This document shows positions 9,284 through 17,474 of a stretch of 64,000 bases of DNA, piece after piece. The stretch is from an uncultured Olleya sp. (GTDB lineage: Bacteria > Bacteroidota > Bacteroidia > Flavobacteriales > Flavobacteriaceae), in NCBI GenBank assembly GCA_947503885.1, contig CANNFD010000001.1, positions 248,001-312,000 of the forward strand. Reading direction: 5' to 3'. Made by a program: the position numbers and the translations under genes. The notes under the pieces were generated by a model. That model saw nothing but the letters and a program-made list of their open reading frames with translations, was not told the DNA's origin and ran no database searches. The number at the start of each line of letters is the position of its first letter. Position 1 is the stretch's first letter.

Positions 9284-10003
9284 ATGGGAAGAGCTTTTGA
9301 ATTTAGAAAAGCACGTAAGATGAAACGTTGGTCTGCAATGAGCAAGGCTTTTACACGTATTGGAAAAGATATAGTAATGGCTGTAAAAGAAGGTGGACCA
9401 GATCCAGATAGTAACTCGCGTTTACGTGCAGTTATCCAAAATGCCAAAGCAGTCAACATGCCAAAAGATAATGTAGAGCGTGCTATTAAAAAAGCAAGTG
9501 ATAAAAGTCTTGGCGATTATAAAGAAGTCATTTTTGAAGGTTATGCACCTCACGGAATTGCAGTATTAGTAGAAACTGCAACAGATAATAATACTAGAAC
9601 AGTAGCAAACGTGCGTAGTTACTTTAATAAGTGTGATGGTAGTTTAGGGACGTCGGGATCTGTAGTATTTATGTTTGATCACACCTGTAATTTTAGAGTA
9701 AATGCTGAGGGTTTAGATCCTGAAGAATTAGAATTAGAATTTATAGATTTTGGTGCAGAAGAAGTTTTTGCAGATGATGACGGTATATTAATTTACGCTC
9801 CTTTTGAAAGCTTTGGTGCAATCCAGGCAGAGTTAGAAAGACGTGAAATTGAAATACTATCTTCTGGCTTTGAACGTATCCCACAAGTTACTAAAGCACT
9901 ATCATCAGAGGAAGCTGCAGATATAGAGAAGCTACTTGAAAAATTAGATGATGACGATGATGTACAAAACGTCTATCATACCATGGAAGAAACTAGTGAT
10001 TAA
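9284..10003 (+). CDS. YebC/PmpR family protein (TACO1-type)
   Basis: A 239-residue cytoplasmic protein of the YebC family. Members act as DNA-binding regulators or as ribosome-associated factors that help translation of difficult sequences. Family landmarks are MSKAFTRIGKDIVMAVKEGG, NMPKDNVERAIKKA, the domain-2 segment YAPHGIAVLVET and GSLGTSGSVVFMF. The very acidic C-terminus (LDDDDDVQNVYHTME) is normal for the family. It stands alone between an upstream gap and a strong bidirectional terminator shared with bcp. Confidence 0.95.
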   Translation: MGRAFEFRKARKMKRWSAMSKAFTRIGKDIVMAVKEGGPDPDSNSRLRAVIQNAKAVNMPKDNVERAIKKASDKSLGDYKEVIFEGYAPHGIAVLVETATDNNTRTVANVRSYFNKCDGSLGTSGSVVFMFDHTCNFRVNAEGLDPEELELEFIDFGAEEVFADDDGILIYAPFESFGAIQAELERREIEILSSGFERIPQVTKALSSEEAADIEKLLEKLDDDDDVQNVYHTMEETSD

Positions 10004-10022
10004 ATAATCATATTAGTGTATT

Positions 10023-10053
10023 AAAAAAAGCGACCAATTGGTCGCTTTTTTTT
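10023..10053. terminator. bidirectional terminator between yebC and bcp
   Basis: A near-perfect palindrome with core AAGCGACC-AATT-GGTCGCTT, flanked by A7 on the left and T8 on the right, serves both convergent genes. Confidence 0.92.
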
Positions 10054-10072
10054 ATTATAATTGATAATTAGA

Positions 10073-10528
10073 CTACAGTTCTAAAATTTGTGCAGCATGA
10101 TCTTTAGTTTTCACTTTATCAATAACGTGGTCCACTACCCCTTCTTCATTAATTAAAAATGTTTTTCGGTGGATACCGTCATATTCTTTGCCCATAAACT
10201 TTTTTAAACCCCAAACACCAAAAGCGTTAATCACTTCTTTATCTTCATCTGCTAACAATGGAAACGGAAAGTTATATTTATTTCTAAAGTTAGTTTGTCT
10301 TTTTTCAGAATCCGCACTAACCCCTAAAATCTCATAACCTTCATCTTGTAATGCTTTATAATTGTCTGTTAAATTACAAGCTTCAGCAGTACATCCTGGT
10401 GTACTTGCTTTTGGATAAAAGAAAACAATTAATTTTTTTCCTTTATAATCCGATAATGACACAGGATTTCCGTCTTGATCATTTACTGTAAAATTTGGCA
10501 CTTTATCGCCTTGTTTTAATGTATTCAT
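10073..10528 (-). CDS. bcp: thioredoxin-dependent thiol peroxidase (bacterioferritin comigratory protein, peroxiredoxin Q)
   Basis: A 151-residue peroxiredoxin that reduces hydrogen peroxide and organic hydroperoxides with electrons from thioredoxin. The active-site segment PGCTAEACNLTD gives the peroxidatic Cys46 and the resolving Cys51, the same five-residue separation as in E. coli Bcp. Length is typical. It is transcribed divergently from nth across only 35 bases, so the two oxidative-damage genes share a promoter region. Confidence 0.96.
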   Translation of the reverse strand: MNTLKQGDKVPNFTVNDQDGNPVSLSDYKGKKLIVFFYPKASTPGCTAEACNLTDNYKALQDEGYEILGVSADSEKRQTNFRNKYNFPFPLLADEDKEVINAFGVWGLKKFMGKEYDGIHRKTFLINEEGVVDHVIDKVKTKDHAAQILEL

Positions 10529-10563
10529 AGTTGTAATTTTGGTTTAATTCAAAAATACGATTA

Positions 10564-11220
10564 ATGACTAAGCAAGAAAAGGTAGATTTTGTTATAAATA
10601 CGTTAAATAAACTTTATCCGGAAATTCCTGTTCCGTTAGATCATAAAGATCCTTACACCCTATTAATTGCTGTCTTACTATCTGCACAATGCACAGACGT
10701 TAGAGTTAATCAAATTACACCTTTATTATTTGCAAAAGCAGATAATCCGTATGATATGATTAAAATGAGTGTTGAAGAAATAAAAGAAATTATAAGACCC
10801 TGTGGTTTGTCGCCAATGAAAAGCAAGGGAATTTATGGTTTATCTAAAATGTTGGTTGAAGATTATAATGGAATAGTACCACAGTCTTTTGAAGCTTTAG
10901 AAACTTTTCCAGCTGTAGGCCATAAAACTGCTGGAGTTGTAATGTCTCAAGCTTTTGGTGTACCAGCATTTCCGGTAGATACACATATCCATAGACTAAT
11001 GTATCGTTGGAACTTGTCAAACGGTAAAAGTGTGCAACAGACTGAAAAAGATGCTAAACGATTATTCCCAAAAGCTACTTGGAATGATTTACATCTTCAA
11101 ATTATATGGTATGGTCGCGAATACTCTCCTGCTAGAGGATGGGATTTAGAAAAAGATATTATTACAAAGACAATTGGAAGAGCTTCTGTTATAAAAGACT
11201 ATTATAAATCAAAAAAGTAA
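10564..11220 (+). CDS. nth: endonuclease III (DNA glycosylase/AP lyase) lacking the 4Fe-4S cluster cysteines
   Basis: Base-excision repair glycosylase of 218 residues acting on oxidised pyrimidines. The helix-hairpin-helix LETFPAVGHKTAGVV carries catalytic Lys121, and FPVDTHIHR carries catalytic Asp139, so both catalytic residues are intact. The C-terminal C-x6-C-x2-C-x5-C loop of classical Nth is missing: after IIWYGREYSPARGWD there is no Cys, and the only Cys residues are at 43 and 80. The enzyme is therefore predicted to have no iron-sulfur cluster while keeping its catalytic site. It is divergent from bcp. Confidence 0.94.
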   Translation: MTKQEKVDFVINTLNKLYPEIPVPLDHKDPYTLLIAVLLSAQCTDVRVNQITPLLFAKADNPYDMIKMSVEEIKEIIRPCGLSPMKSKGIYGLSKMLVEDYNGIVPQSFEALETFPAVGHKTAGVVMSQAFGVPAFPVDTHIHRLMYRWNLSNGKSVQQTEKDAKRLFPKATWNDLHLQIIWYGREYSPARGWDLEKDIITKTIGRASVIKDYYKSKK

Positions 11221-11239
11221 ATACTTAATATTTAAAAAT

Positions 11240-11275
11240 AAAAAACGCCCTAATGACTTAATCAGGACGTTTTCA
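11240..11275. terminator. imperfect bidirectional hairpin after nth and the 51-residue gene
   Basis: AAAACGCCCTAAT and ATCAGGACGTTTT form an interrupted stem with A/T flanks on both sides, in the gap between nth (plus) and the small minus-strand gene. Confidence 0.6.
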
Positions 11276-11279
11276 AAGT

Positions 11280-11435
11280 TTAGTTTTGAAGTGCTTCAAA
11301 CTTCAAATTTTTATAATTTATAACACTTAAAGCCTTAGAGTAATTTAAAATAAAACTTATTGTTTCATCTTTAGGTTTCAATTTAAAATCCTTTTTATTT
11401 GGGGTTTTTGAAAATTCAGAGTAAATTTTTTCCAT
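11280..11435 (-). CDS. conserved 51-residue small protein next to the ECF sigma gene
   Basis: Reading the minus strand from ATG at 11433-11435 gives 51 codons and a TAA at 11280-11282. The product starts MEKIYSEFSKTPNKKDFKLK and ends FEALQN; it is basic, has no signal peptide and no membrane segment. I recall near-identical short proteins (IYSEFSKTP start, short C-terminus ending in LQN) downstream of the same sigma-factor gene in other Flavobacteriaceae. Codon use looks like its neighbours and a terminator-like hairpin follows the stop. It starts 56 bases after the sigma-factor stop, on the same strand, so a shared transcript is likely. Function unknown. Confidence 0.75.
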   Translation of the reverse strand: MEKIYSEFSKTPNKKDFKLKPKDETISFILNYSKALSVINYKNLKFEALQN

Positions 11436-11491
11436 GTATTTGTGTTTAAGGTATACACAGATAACGAGAAAGTTTTTACTTTATTGTATAA

Positions 11492-12076
11492 TTAATTTGT
11501 TAGTACAATATTGTGCTTTTCAATAACTTTTCTCATGTTAATTAATGCATAACGCATACGTCCTAAAGCTGTATTAATACTAACTCCAGTACGTTCTGAT
11601 ATTTCTTTAAAACTCATATCATTATACATACGCATCACTAACACTTCTTTTTGGTCTTCTGGCAACTCGTCAATTAATCGTCTAACATCAGCCTCCACCT
11701 GCTCTTTTACCATTGTTTTTTCTGCGTTTAGTGAATTGTCACTTATTACAGAAAATATATTAAACTCGCCAGAATTATCAAATTTTGGCATTCTGTTATT
11801 TTTTCTAAAATAATCAATAACTAAGTTATGTGCGATACGCATAACCCATGGTAAAAATTTACCTTCTTCATTATATTTCCCACGCTTTAAAGTACGAATT
11901 ACCTTAATAAAGGTATCCTGAAAAACATCTTCAGCAACATCTCTGTCATAAACTTTAGAATAGATAAAACTATAAATACGTTGTTTGTGTCTGGTAATCA
12001 ATACCTCTAAAGAAGATTCGTCTCCTTTAATGTAGTTACTAACAAGAATAGCATCTGTGATTGTTACTTTTTGCAT
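11492..12076 (-). CDS. RNA polymerase sigma factor, sigma-70 family (ECF group)
   Basis: A 194-residue extracytoplasmic-function type sigma factor. Region 2 is seen in RIYSFIYSKVYDRDVAEDVF followed by LPWVMRIAHNLVIDYFRKNN; region 4 is ELPEDQKEVLVMRMYNDMSF with the helix-turn-helix KEISERTGVSINTALGRMRY. Regions 1.1 and 3 are absent, as expected for the group. A longer frame starts at 12115, but the Met at 12074-12076 gives the usual MQKVTITDAILV start, so it is preferred. No anti-sigma factor gene lies next to it; its immediate companion is the 51-residue gene. A strong promoter lies upstream at 12183-12215. Confidence 0.9.
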   Translation of the reverse strand: MQKVTITDAILVSNYIKGDESSLEVLITRHKQRIYSFIYSKVYDRDVAEDVFQDTFIKVIRTLKRGKYNEEGKFLPWVMRIAHNLVIDYFRKNNRMPKFDNSGEFNIFSVISDNSLNAEKTMVKEQVEADVRRLIDELPEDQKEVLVMRMYNDMSFKEISERTGVSINTALGRMRYALINMRKVIEKHNIVLTN

Positions 12077-12182
12077 AATCATTACTTTTAGGGCGCCAAA
12101 AAATGGGATTGGCATGAGATTTATAAATTAAAAAGTAATGTTTTACTATAGGCAAAAAATAAATTAGGTTAATGATATGCAT

Positions 12183-12215
12183 CAAATATAACAACAATCA
12201 TTCCGAAAAAACAAA
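12183..12215 (-). promoter_or_regulatory. Bacteroidota-type promoter of the sigma-factor gene
   Basis: On the minus strand, TTTG (12212-12215) and TATATTTG (12183-12190) are separated by 21 bases, matching the Bacteroidota pattern TTG/TTTG - 17 to 23 bases - TAnnTTTG. It leaves a leader of about 100 bases before the preferred ATG at 12076. Confidence 0.7.
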
Positions 12216-12279
12216 AAAAACCTAAAGTTTTAACACTTTATTGCACAATAAGTTGTTTTAAAAGGTGCGTAACTTATGT

Positions 12280-12287
12280 TATCTTTG
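12280..12287 (+). promoter_or_regulatory. -7 element for uvrA
   Basis: TATCTTTG is an exact TAnnTTTG match 22 bases before the uvrA ATG. A TTG at 12253-12255 is 24 bases upstream, slightly longer than the usual spacing, so the -33 assignment is tentative. Confidence 0.55.
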
Positions 12288-12309
12288 CACTTAAGACGTA
12301 AAAACTACT

Positions 12310-15093
12310 ATGACGACACCGCTTTCTGAAGTAAATCCAAAAGAAAACATAATAATTAAAGGTGCAAGGTTGCACAATCTTAAAAACATTGACGTCGTTA
12401 TACCACGACGCAAACTTGTTGTTATTACTGGATTGTCAGGTTCTGGAAAATCTAGTTTAGCTTTTGATACTTTATATGCCGAAGGACAACGTCGCTATGT
12501 AGAAAGTTTAAGTAGTTATGCAAGACAGTTTTTAGGCAGACTTAACAAACCCAAAGTAGACTATATAAAAGGGATTGCTCCTGCTATTGCTATCGAGCAA
12601 AAAGTAAATAGCACCAATCCTAGGTCAACCGTAGGAACGACCACAGAGATTTATGATTATCTAAAATTATTATTTGCAAGAATTGGACGTACCTACTCTC
12701 CTATTTCTGGACAAGAAGTTAAAAAAGACACTGTTACAGATGTAATTAATTATGTAAAAAAAATAAGTCTAAACGAAAAACTACTATTATTAGCACCTTT
12801 AGTTTTAGAAGAAGGTCGCGATTTACAAGATAAATTAAGTGCTTTAAATGCGCAAGGTTACGCCAGAGTTAAAGTAAAAGATAAAGTTATAAGAATTGAT
12901 GATGCTAAAGATTTAAAATCTACCAAAGACTTGTTTTTAGTAGTTGATAGAATTGTCACAAAAGACGATGACGATTTTTATAATAGATTAGCAGACGCTA
13001 TACAAACCGCCTTTTTTGAAGGTAAAGGAAATTGTTATATCGAAACTTTATCAGACAATACGATAAGACATTTTAGCAATAAGTTTGAATTAGATAACAT
13101 GCAGTTTTTAGAACCTAATGTGCACTTATTTAGTTTTAATAATCCTTATGGTGCATGTCCTAAATGTGAAGGATATGGTGATGTAATTGGCATTGATGAT
13201 GATTTAGTTATCCCAAATACAGCACTTTCAGTCTATGAAAATGCTATTTTCCCTTGGCGAGGAGAAAGTATGAGTTGGTATAAAGATCAGCTTGTTAACA
13301 ACTCGCATAAATTCGATTTTCCAATTCACAAGCCTTATTTTAAATTAAGTTCAGAACACAAAGCCTTGATTTGGGAAGGTAATCAGTATTTTGAAGGTTT
13401 AAATAGTTTTTTTGCTGAATTAGAAAGCAAAGCTTACAAGATTCAAAATCGTGTGATGCTCTCGCGATACAGAGGTAAAACACTATGTAAAGTGTGTCAC
13501 GGTAAACGTTTGCGACCAGAAACTAATTATATAAAAGTAGGAAATGCAACACTTACAGATTTAGTAGAATTACCATTAAATAAACTATCCGTATTTTTTG
13601 ATAATATAGAGCTAAATGAATACGATACAACTATTGCAGAACGCTTATTAGTAGAAATTAAAAACCGTTTAAGCTTTTTACATAATGTTGGCTTAGACTA
13701 TTTAACACTTAACAGAAAGTCTAATACATTATCTGGTGGAGAAAGTCAGCGTATTAACTTAGCCACCTCTTTAGGTAGCAGTTTAGTGGGGTCTATGTAC
13801 ATTTTAGACGAACCTAGTATTGGTTTACACCCTAAGGACAGCGAGCGCCTAATACAAGTATTAAAACAATTACGTGACCTAGGTAATACGGTTATTGTGG
13901 TGGAGCATGATGAAGATATCATGAAAGAAGCCGACCAAATTATAGATATAGGACCAGAAGCTGGTACTTTTGGTGGTGAAGTGGTTGCTAGCGGTACTTA
14001 TGCTGATATTTTAAAATCAAACTCTTTAACAGCTCAATACTTAAACGAAACCCTAAAAATTGAAGTTCCTAAAAAACGTCGTACTAGTAAATATAGTGTT
14101 GATGTTATTGGAGCTAGAGAAAATAATTTAAAAAATATAGATGTCTCTTTCCCTTTAGAAATGCTTACTGTTATTACAGGTGTTTCTGGTAGTGGAAAAA
14201 GTACCTTGGTTAAAAAAATAGTATTCCCCGCTTTACAAAAACATCTAACAGGTTTTAGTGATAAAGCAGGTCAGTTTACAGAGTTAAAAGGTAATTATGC
14301 TATTGTAAAAAACATCGAGTTTATTGATCAAAACCCAATAGGACGTTCCTCGCGGTCTAACCCAGTAACTTACGTTAAAGCTTACGATGATATAAGAGCC
14401 TTATATGCTAAGCAAAAACTAAGTACTATCCGTAATTATGCTGCTAAACACTTTAGTTTTAATGTAGATGGAGGACGATGTGAAACTTGTAAAGGAGAAG
14501 GAGAAGTTACTATAGAAATGCAATTTATGGCTGATGTCCATTTAGAATGCGAAACCTGTAAAGGAAAGCGTTTTAAAAAAGAAGTGCTAGAAGTAACTTT
14601 TGCAGATAAAAATATTGATGATATTTTAAACCTAACAATTGATGATGCAATTACCTTTTTTGATTTAAATGGTGCATCAAAAATTAAAAACAAACTACAA
14701 CCTTTAAAAGATGTTGGTTTGGGCTATGTTACTTTAGGACAAAGCAGCTCTACCCTATCCGGTGGTGAAGCACAGCGTATAAAATTGGCTACTTTTTTAG
14801 GTAAAGGCAACACTAAAGATAAAACACTATTTATTTTTGACGAACCTACAACAGGGTTGCACTTTCATGATATCCAAAAATTATTAAAATCGTTTTATGC
14901 TTTAATTGATAAAGGACATTCTATAATTGTTGTTGAGCATAATTTAGAATTAATTAAATGTGCCGACCATATTATAGATTTAGGACCTGAAGGTGGTGAA
15001 AACGGTGGACATTTAGTGGCTTCCGGAACTCCTGAAGAGCTAATTAAAGTTAAGGCTAGTGTTACAGCGCAATACTTAAAAGACAAACTATAA
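12310..15093 (+). CDS. uvrA: excinuclease ABC subunit A
   Basis: Damage-recognition ATPase of nucleotide excision repair, 927 residues. Two ABC ATPase modules are visible with Walker [13 protein letters not shown] and [12 protein letters not shown], and signatures [14 protein letters not shown] and [14 protein letters not shown]. Zinc-binding Cys pairs are present as CPKCEGYG and CKVCHGKR in the first half and [10 protein letters not shown] with CETCKGKRF in the second. The UvrB-binding and insertion regions are in the expected order and length is normal. It is a single-gene transcript with its own promoter. No uvrB or uvrC is nearby. Confidence 0.98.
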   Translation: MTTPLSEVNPKENIIIKGARLHNLKNIDVVIPRRKLVVITGLSGSGKSSLAFDTLYAEGQRRYVESLSSYARQFLGRLNKPKVDYIKGIAPAIAIEQKVNSTNPRSTVGTTTEIYDYLKLLFARIGRTYSPISGQEVKKDTVTDVINYVKKISLNEKLLLLAPLVLEEGRDLQDKLSALNAQGYARVKVKDKVIRIDDAKDLKSTKDLFLVVDRIVTKDDDDFYNRLADAIQTAFFEGKGNCYIETLSDNTIRHFSNKFELDNMQFLEPNVHLFSFNNPYGACPKCEGYGDVIGIDDDLVIPNTALSVYENAIFPWRGESMSWYKDQLVNNSHKFDFPIHKPYFKLSSEHKALIWEGNQYFEGLNSFFAELESKAYKIQNRVMLSRYRGKTLCKVCHGKRLRPETNYIKVGNATLTDLVELPLNKLSVFFDNIELNEYDTTIAERLLVEIKNRLSFLHNVGLDYLTLNRKSNTLSGGESQRINLATSLGSSLVGSMYILDEPSIGLHPKDSERLIQVLKQLRDLGNTVIVVEHDEDIMKEADQIIDIGPEAGTFGGEVVASGTYADILKSNSLTAQYLNETLKIEVPKKRRTSKYSVDVIGARENNLKNIDVSFPLEMLTVITGVSGSGKSTLVKKIVFPALQKHLTGFSDKAGQFTELKGNYAIVKNIEFIDQNPIGRSSRSNPVTYVKAYDDIRALYAKQKLSTIRNYAAKHFSFNVDGGRCETCKGEGEVTIEMQFMADVHLECETCKGKRFKKEVLEVTFADKNIDDILNLTIDDAITFFDLNGASKIKNKLQPLKDVGLGYVTLGQSSSTLSGGEAQRIKLATFLGKGNTKDKTLFIFDEPTTGLHFHDIQKLLKSFYALIDKGHSIIVVEHNLELIKCADHIIDLGPEGGENGGHLVASGTPEELIKVKASVTAQYLKDKL

Positions 15094-15343
15094 TCTACAA
15101 ACTAAAGTTTTTGATTTAATAGAAGATTTCATATAAAATAAAGCTGTTTCTTTCTATTTCAATAATAATAAAATATTCATTTTATTTAAAAATTGAGCTA
15201 TTTTATACTATAATTTTGATTCTAGCATTCCTTTTGTTTTAACTTTTCAAAAAAAATAAAAACAAATTTAGCGCATTGTAACCTATTAATAATCAATAAA
15301 CTAATTTCTTTCAAACACATAGTAAAATTAACCTATTACAATT
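15094..15343. other. long non-coding gap between uvrA and the first repeat-protein gene
   Basis: This AT-rich stretch (the gap continues to 15427) holds no convincing reading frame, RNA gene or intrinsic terminator. It ends at the sigma-54-type promoter described separately, so it is the place to expect activator (enhancer-binding protein) sites. I see no clear long inverted repeat in it. Confidence 0.5.
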
Positions 15344-15360
15344 TTGGCACAGCTATTGGA
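15344..15360 (+). promoter_or_regulatory. sigma-54 (RpoN) type -24/-12 promoter, repeat protein A
   Basis: TTGGCACAGCTATTGGA has the -24 GG at 15346-15347 and the -12 GG at 15358-15359, separated by exactly 10 bases. The -24 box TTGGCAC is perfect; the -12 box is TTGG instead of TTGC. It leaves a 67-base leader before the ATG at 15428. A second element with the same layout precedes the paralogous gene. Confidence 0.7.
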
Positions 15361-15427
15361 ACTACAAAACCAATATAGCGAATGCCGAAACGCTTAACTA
15401 GTAGGCAAAATCTAAATCCTTAATACT

Positions 15428-16138
15428 ATGAAAAAATTAGTACTATTATTTACTGGATTGTTAATTGGATTAACAACCGTAACAGCAGAAACTAAATCTG
15501 CATCGCAAGGTGAAGATTTAGTGGTAAAGAAAAATTATTATGTGCAACCAATCTTATTTACAGAGCGTGGTGTAGAATTTTTAATATTTCCTGATGGCAG
15601 TTTTGATTTTAATACAGAATTAAATTACACACAGGGTGATAATTATTACAGACGTACACAAAACACAACAAGACGTAGATCTGTAAATGCCACTTATGGT
15701 GCACCAGGTACACACGTTACTTATTCTAACCCAAGAGATAGAGGTGTGATTGTTACACACGATAGAGATGGTAAGGTCAGACGTATTGGAAATATCTTTT
15801 TAAATTATAATAGATATGATCAAATTAAACGAATTGGATCTGTATATATTGGATATAACAAACATGGATTAGTTAATCAAATTGGTGGGATGCGTTTAAA
15901 ATATAACAAACGTGGACAACTTAAAAAAGTTACAGGTCATGTAAACAGATATAATAGTAATTGTGGTTTTTGCGGAATCTCTGGATGTCATGCAGATCAT
16001 TTAGGAGGACATAATCATGATGATTTTGATGATGATTATGATGACTTTGATTATGATTACAACGATAATGAAGATTACTACTATTACAGAAAAGGCAAAA
16101 AAATTAAAAAAGCTAAACTTAAAAAAAGAAAAAGATAA
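15428..16138 (+). CDS. secreted 16-residue-repeat protein A with acidic Asp/Tyr tail
   Basis: A 236-residue protein with a signal peptide (MKKLVLLFTGLLIGLTTVTA). After an N-terminal block containing RGVEFLIFPDGSFDFN come four units of exactly 16 residues of the type YNKHGLVNQIGGMRLK (about residues 113-176), then a Cys/His patch (CGFCGISGCHADH), an Asp/Tyr-rich stretch and a Lys-rich end. The units look like short beta-hairpin repeats, faintly reminiscent of YD repeats. The next gene encodes a paralogue with the same PDG block and the same four units. It is preceded by a sigma-54-type promoter and followed by a terminator. Function unknown; a surface or envelope role is inferred. Confidence 0.75.
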   Translation: MKKLVLLFTGLLIGLTTVTAETKSASQGEDLVVKKNYYVQPILFTERGVEFLIFPDGSFDFNTELNYTQGDNYYRRTQNTTRRRSVNATYGAPGTHVTYSNPRDRGVIVTHDRDGKVRRIGNIFLNYNRYDQIKRIGSVYIGYNKHGLVNQIGGMRLKYNKRGQLKKVTGHVNRYNSNCGFCGISGCHADHLGGHNHDDFDDDYDDFDYDYNDNEDYYYYRKGKKIKKAKLKKRKR

Positions 16139-16157
16139 GTTTATGTGCCTTAATATT

Positions 16158-16192
16158 AAATCCCTTAAACAAATGTTTAAGGGATTTTTTTA
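16158..16192 (+). terminator. terminator between the two repeat-protein genes
   Basis: AAATCCCTTAAAC (16158-16170) pairs perfectly with GTTTAAGGGATTT (16175-16187), with a four-base loop and T run. The two paralogues are therefore separate transcripts. Confidence 0.9.
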
Positions 16193-16261
16193 TTTAAAAA
16201 AACATGTAATTTTTGATGCTATAGTTTGGATACAGCACACCAACTACAACGATTTCGGTTT

Positions 16262-16278
16262 TTGGCACGATGCTTGTA
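16262..16278 (+). promoter_or_regulatory. sigma-54 (RpoN) type -24/-12 promoter, repeat protein B
   Basis: TTGGCACGATGCTTGTA has the -24 GG at 16264-16265 and the -12 GT at 16276-16277, separated by exactly 10 bases. The -24 box TTGGCACG is a full consensus match; the -12 box is TTGT instead of TTGC. It sits 34 bases before the preferred ATG at 16312, giving a short leader. Confidence 0.72.
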
Positions 16279-16311
16279 AATATGAAAGTGTTCAATCTTA
16301 AAACAACAATT

Positions 16312-17400
16312 ATGAAACATGTATTCCTTTTATTATCAGCAATTCTCCTTAGTGGGGTTTCTGTTAATGCAGACACAAACACTACGCTAGATAACGGTGT
16401 AATTAACAATTCTTACATTAAAGGTTATGGTAATTCTTTCATCTTTGAAGAAGATGGTATTGAGTTTTCAGTTTATCCTGATGGTCAATTTGACTTTTAC
16501 ATGCCTAGCTATGGACCTAAAGTTAGTGTAGAATTTAGTAACAGAAACACAAGTATAAGTTTTAATACTGGTTATGATTATGGTGCTTATGTACAATATG
16601 ACGAGTTTGGAGCAGTAATTCAAATAGAAAACACTCCAATCTACTACGATTATTATGGTCGTGTAAATCAAGTAGGTAATGTTTATATAAACTATAACAG
16701 AAGAGGTTATATTAGTCGTGTAGGTGGATTATACGTACACTACAACCGTTATAACCGTTATTCTCATAGTACAGGATATATAAACATATATAACAGAGCT
16801 TATGTTTATAGACCATGGCACGCTTATTATGTATTACCACCAGTAAACTATTGTGTTTTATATACTACACCTTATAGACAACATTATACTCCAATAAGAT
16901 ATAGATACGATAGACCTTACGTAAACAATAGTAGACGTAGAACTGCTGTGGCTAGTAGAAGAGGTCATGTAATTACAAGAAACAGAGCTTTAGCTTCTAG
17001 AAATGATGGACGAACTCCAAGAGTTAATACAACTCCTAGAACTAGAAACAATAGAGCAACAACTTCTACCCCAAGAACTACTAGAGGTAATACTGCGACA
17101 ACTTCTAAACCTAGAACAAGAGATAACAATACTGTAAAACCTAGAACTACTAGAGGTAATAAAGCAACTACTTCTAAACCTAGAACAAGAGGCAACAACA
17201 CTGTAAAGCCTAGAACTAGAAGTAATCAAAAAGCAGCTGCAAAGCCAAGAACAAGAAGTACAGTAAACACAAGATCTAATAGAAGTAATACTAAAGTTAA
17301 TAAACGTACTACGTCTAAACCAAGAGCGACGTCTTCCAGAAGTTCAAATTCTAGAAAGTCATCTACGTCTTCAAGAAGTACAAGATCTAGAAGAAATTAA
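16312..17400 (+). CDS. secreted 16-residue-repeat protein B with Arg/Thr/Asn tail
   Basis: A 362-residue paralogue of the preceding protein. A signal peptide (MKHVFLLLSAILLSGVSVNA) is followed by DGIEFSVYPDGQFDFYM, four 16-residue units of the type YNRRGYISRVGGLYVH, a Tyr-rich segment, and a long low-complexity tail built from short Pro-Arg-Thr-Arg, Arg-Gly-Asn and Thr-Ser-Lys-Pro blocks. The tail is strongly basic with almost no acidic residues, the opposite of protein A. ATG 16312 is chosen because it starts the signal peptide; an in-frame ATG at 16270 overlaps the promoter. It is a separate transcript ending at a terminator. Function unknown; such a tail could bind polyanions such as DNA or surface polysaccharide (inference). 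Confidence 0.75.
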   Translation: MKHVFLLLSAILLSGVSVNADTNTTLDNGVINNSYIKGYGNSFIFEEDGIEFSVYPDGQFDFYMPSYGPKVSVEFSNRNTSISFNTGYDYGAYVQYDEFGAVIQIENTPIYYDYYGRVNQVGNVYINYNRRGYISRVGGLYVHYNRYNRYSHSTGYINIYNRAYVYRPWHAYYVLPPVNYCVLYTTPYRQHYTPIRYRYDRPYVNNSRRRTAVASRRGHVITRNRALASRNDGRTPRVNTTPRTRNNRATTSTPRTTRGNTATTSKPRTRDNNTVKPRTTRGNKATTSKPRTRGNNTVKPRTRSNQKAAAKPRTRSTVNTRSNRSNTKVNKRTTSKPRATSSRSSNSRKSSTSSRSTRSRRN

Positions 17401-17422
17401 AAACTAGAATAATTTTTATATT

Positions 17423-17474
17423 AAAATCCTACAAAGGTTGTTAGCCCTAAAGCAACTTAATGTAGGATTTTTTT
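17423..17474. terminator. terminator between repeat protein B and the flippase gene
   Basis: AAAATCCTACA (17423-17433) pairs with TGTAGGATTTT (from 17461), enclosing a smaller GTTG/CAAC hairpin, with T-rich flanks. It serves the convergent genes on both sides. Confidence 0.75.

Noticed and set aside
10490-10512. TTTGGCAC inside bcp as another sigma-54 promoter
   Set aside because: No GC or similar -12 doublet at the required 10-base spacing, and it lies inside a coding sequence.
16017-16301. Met/Ile/Thr-rich frame overlapping the end of repeat protein A
   Set aside because: It is a shifted reading of GAT-rich Asp codons and runs through the terminator and the sigma-54 promoter.
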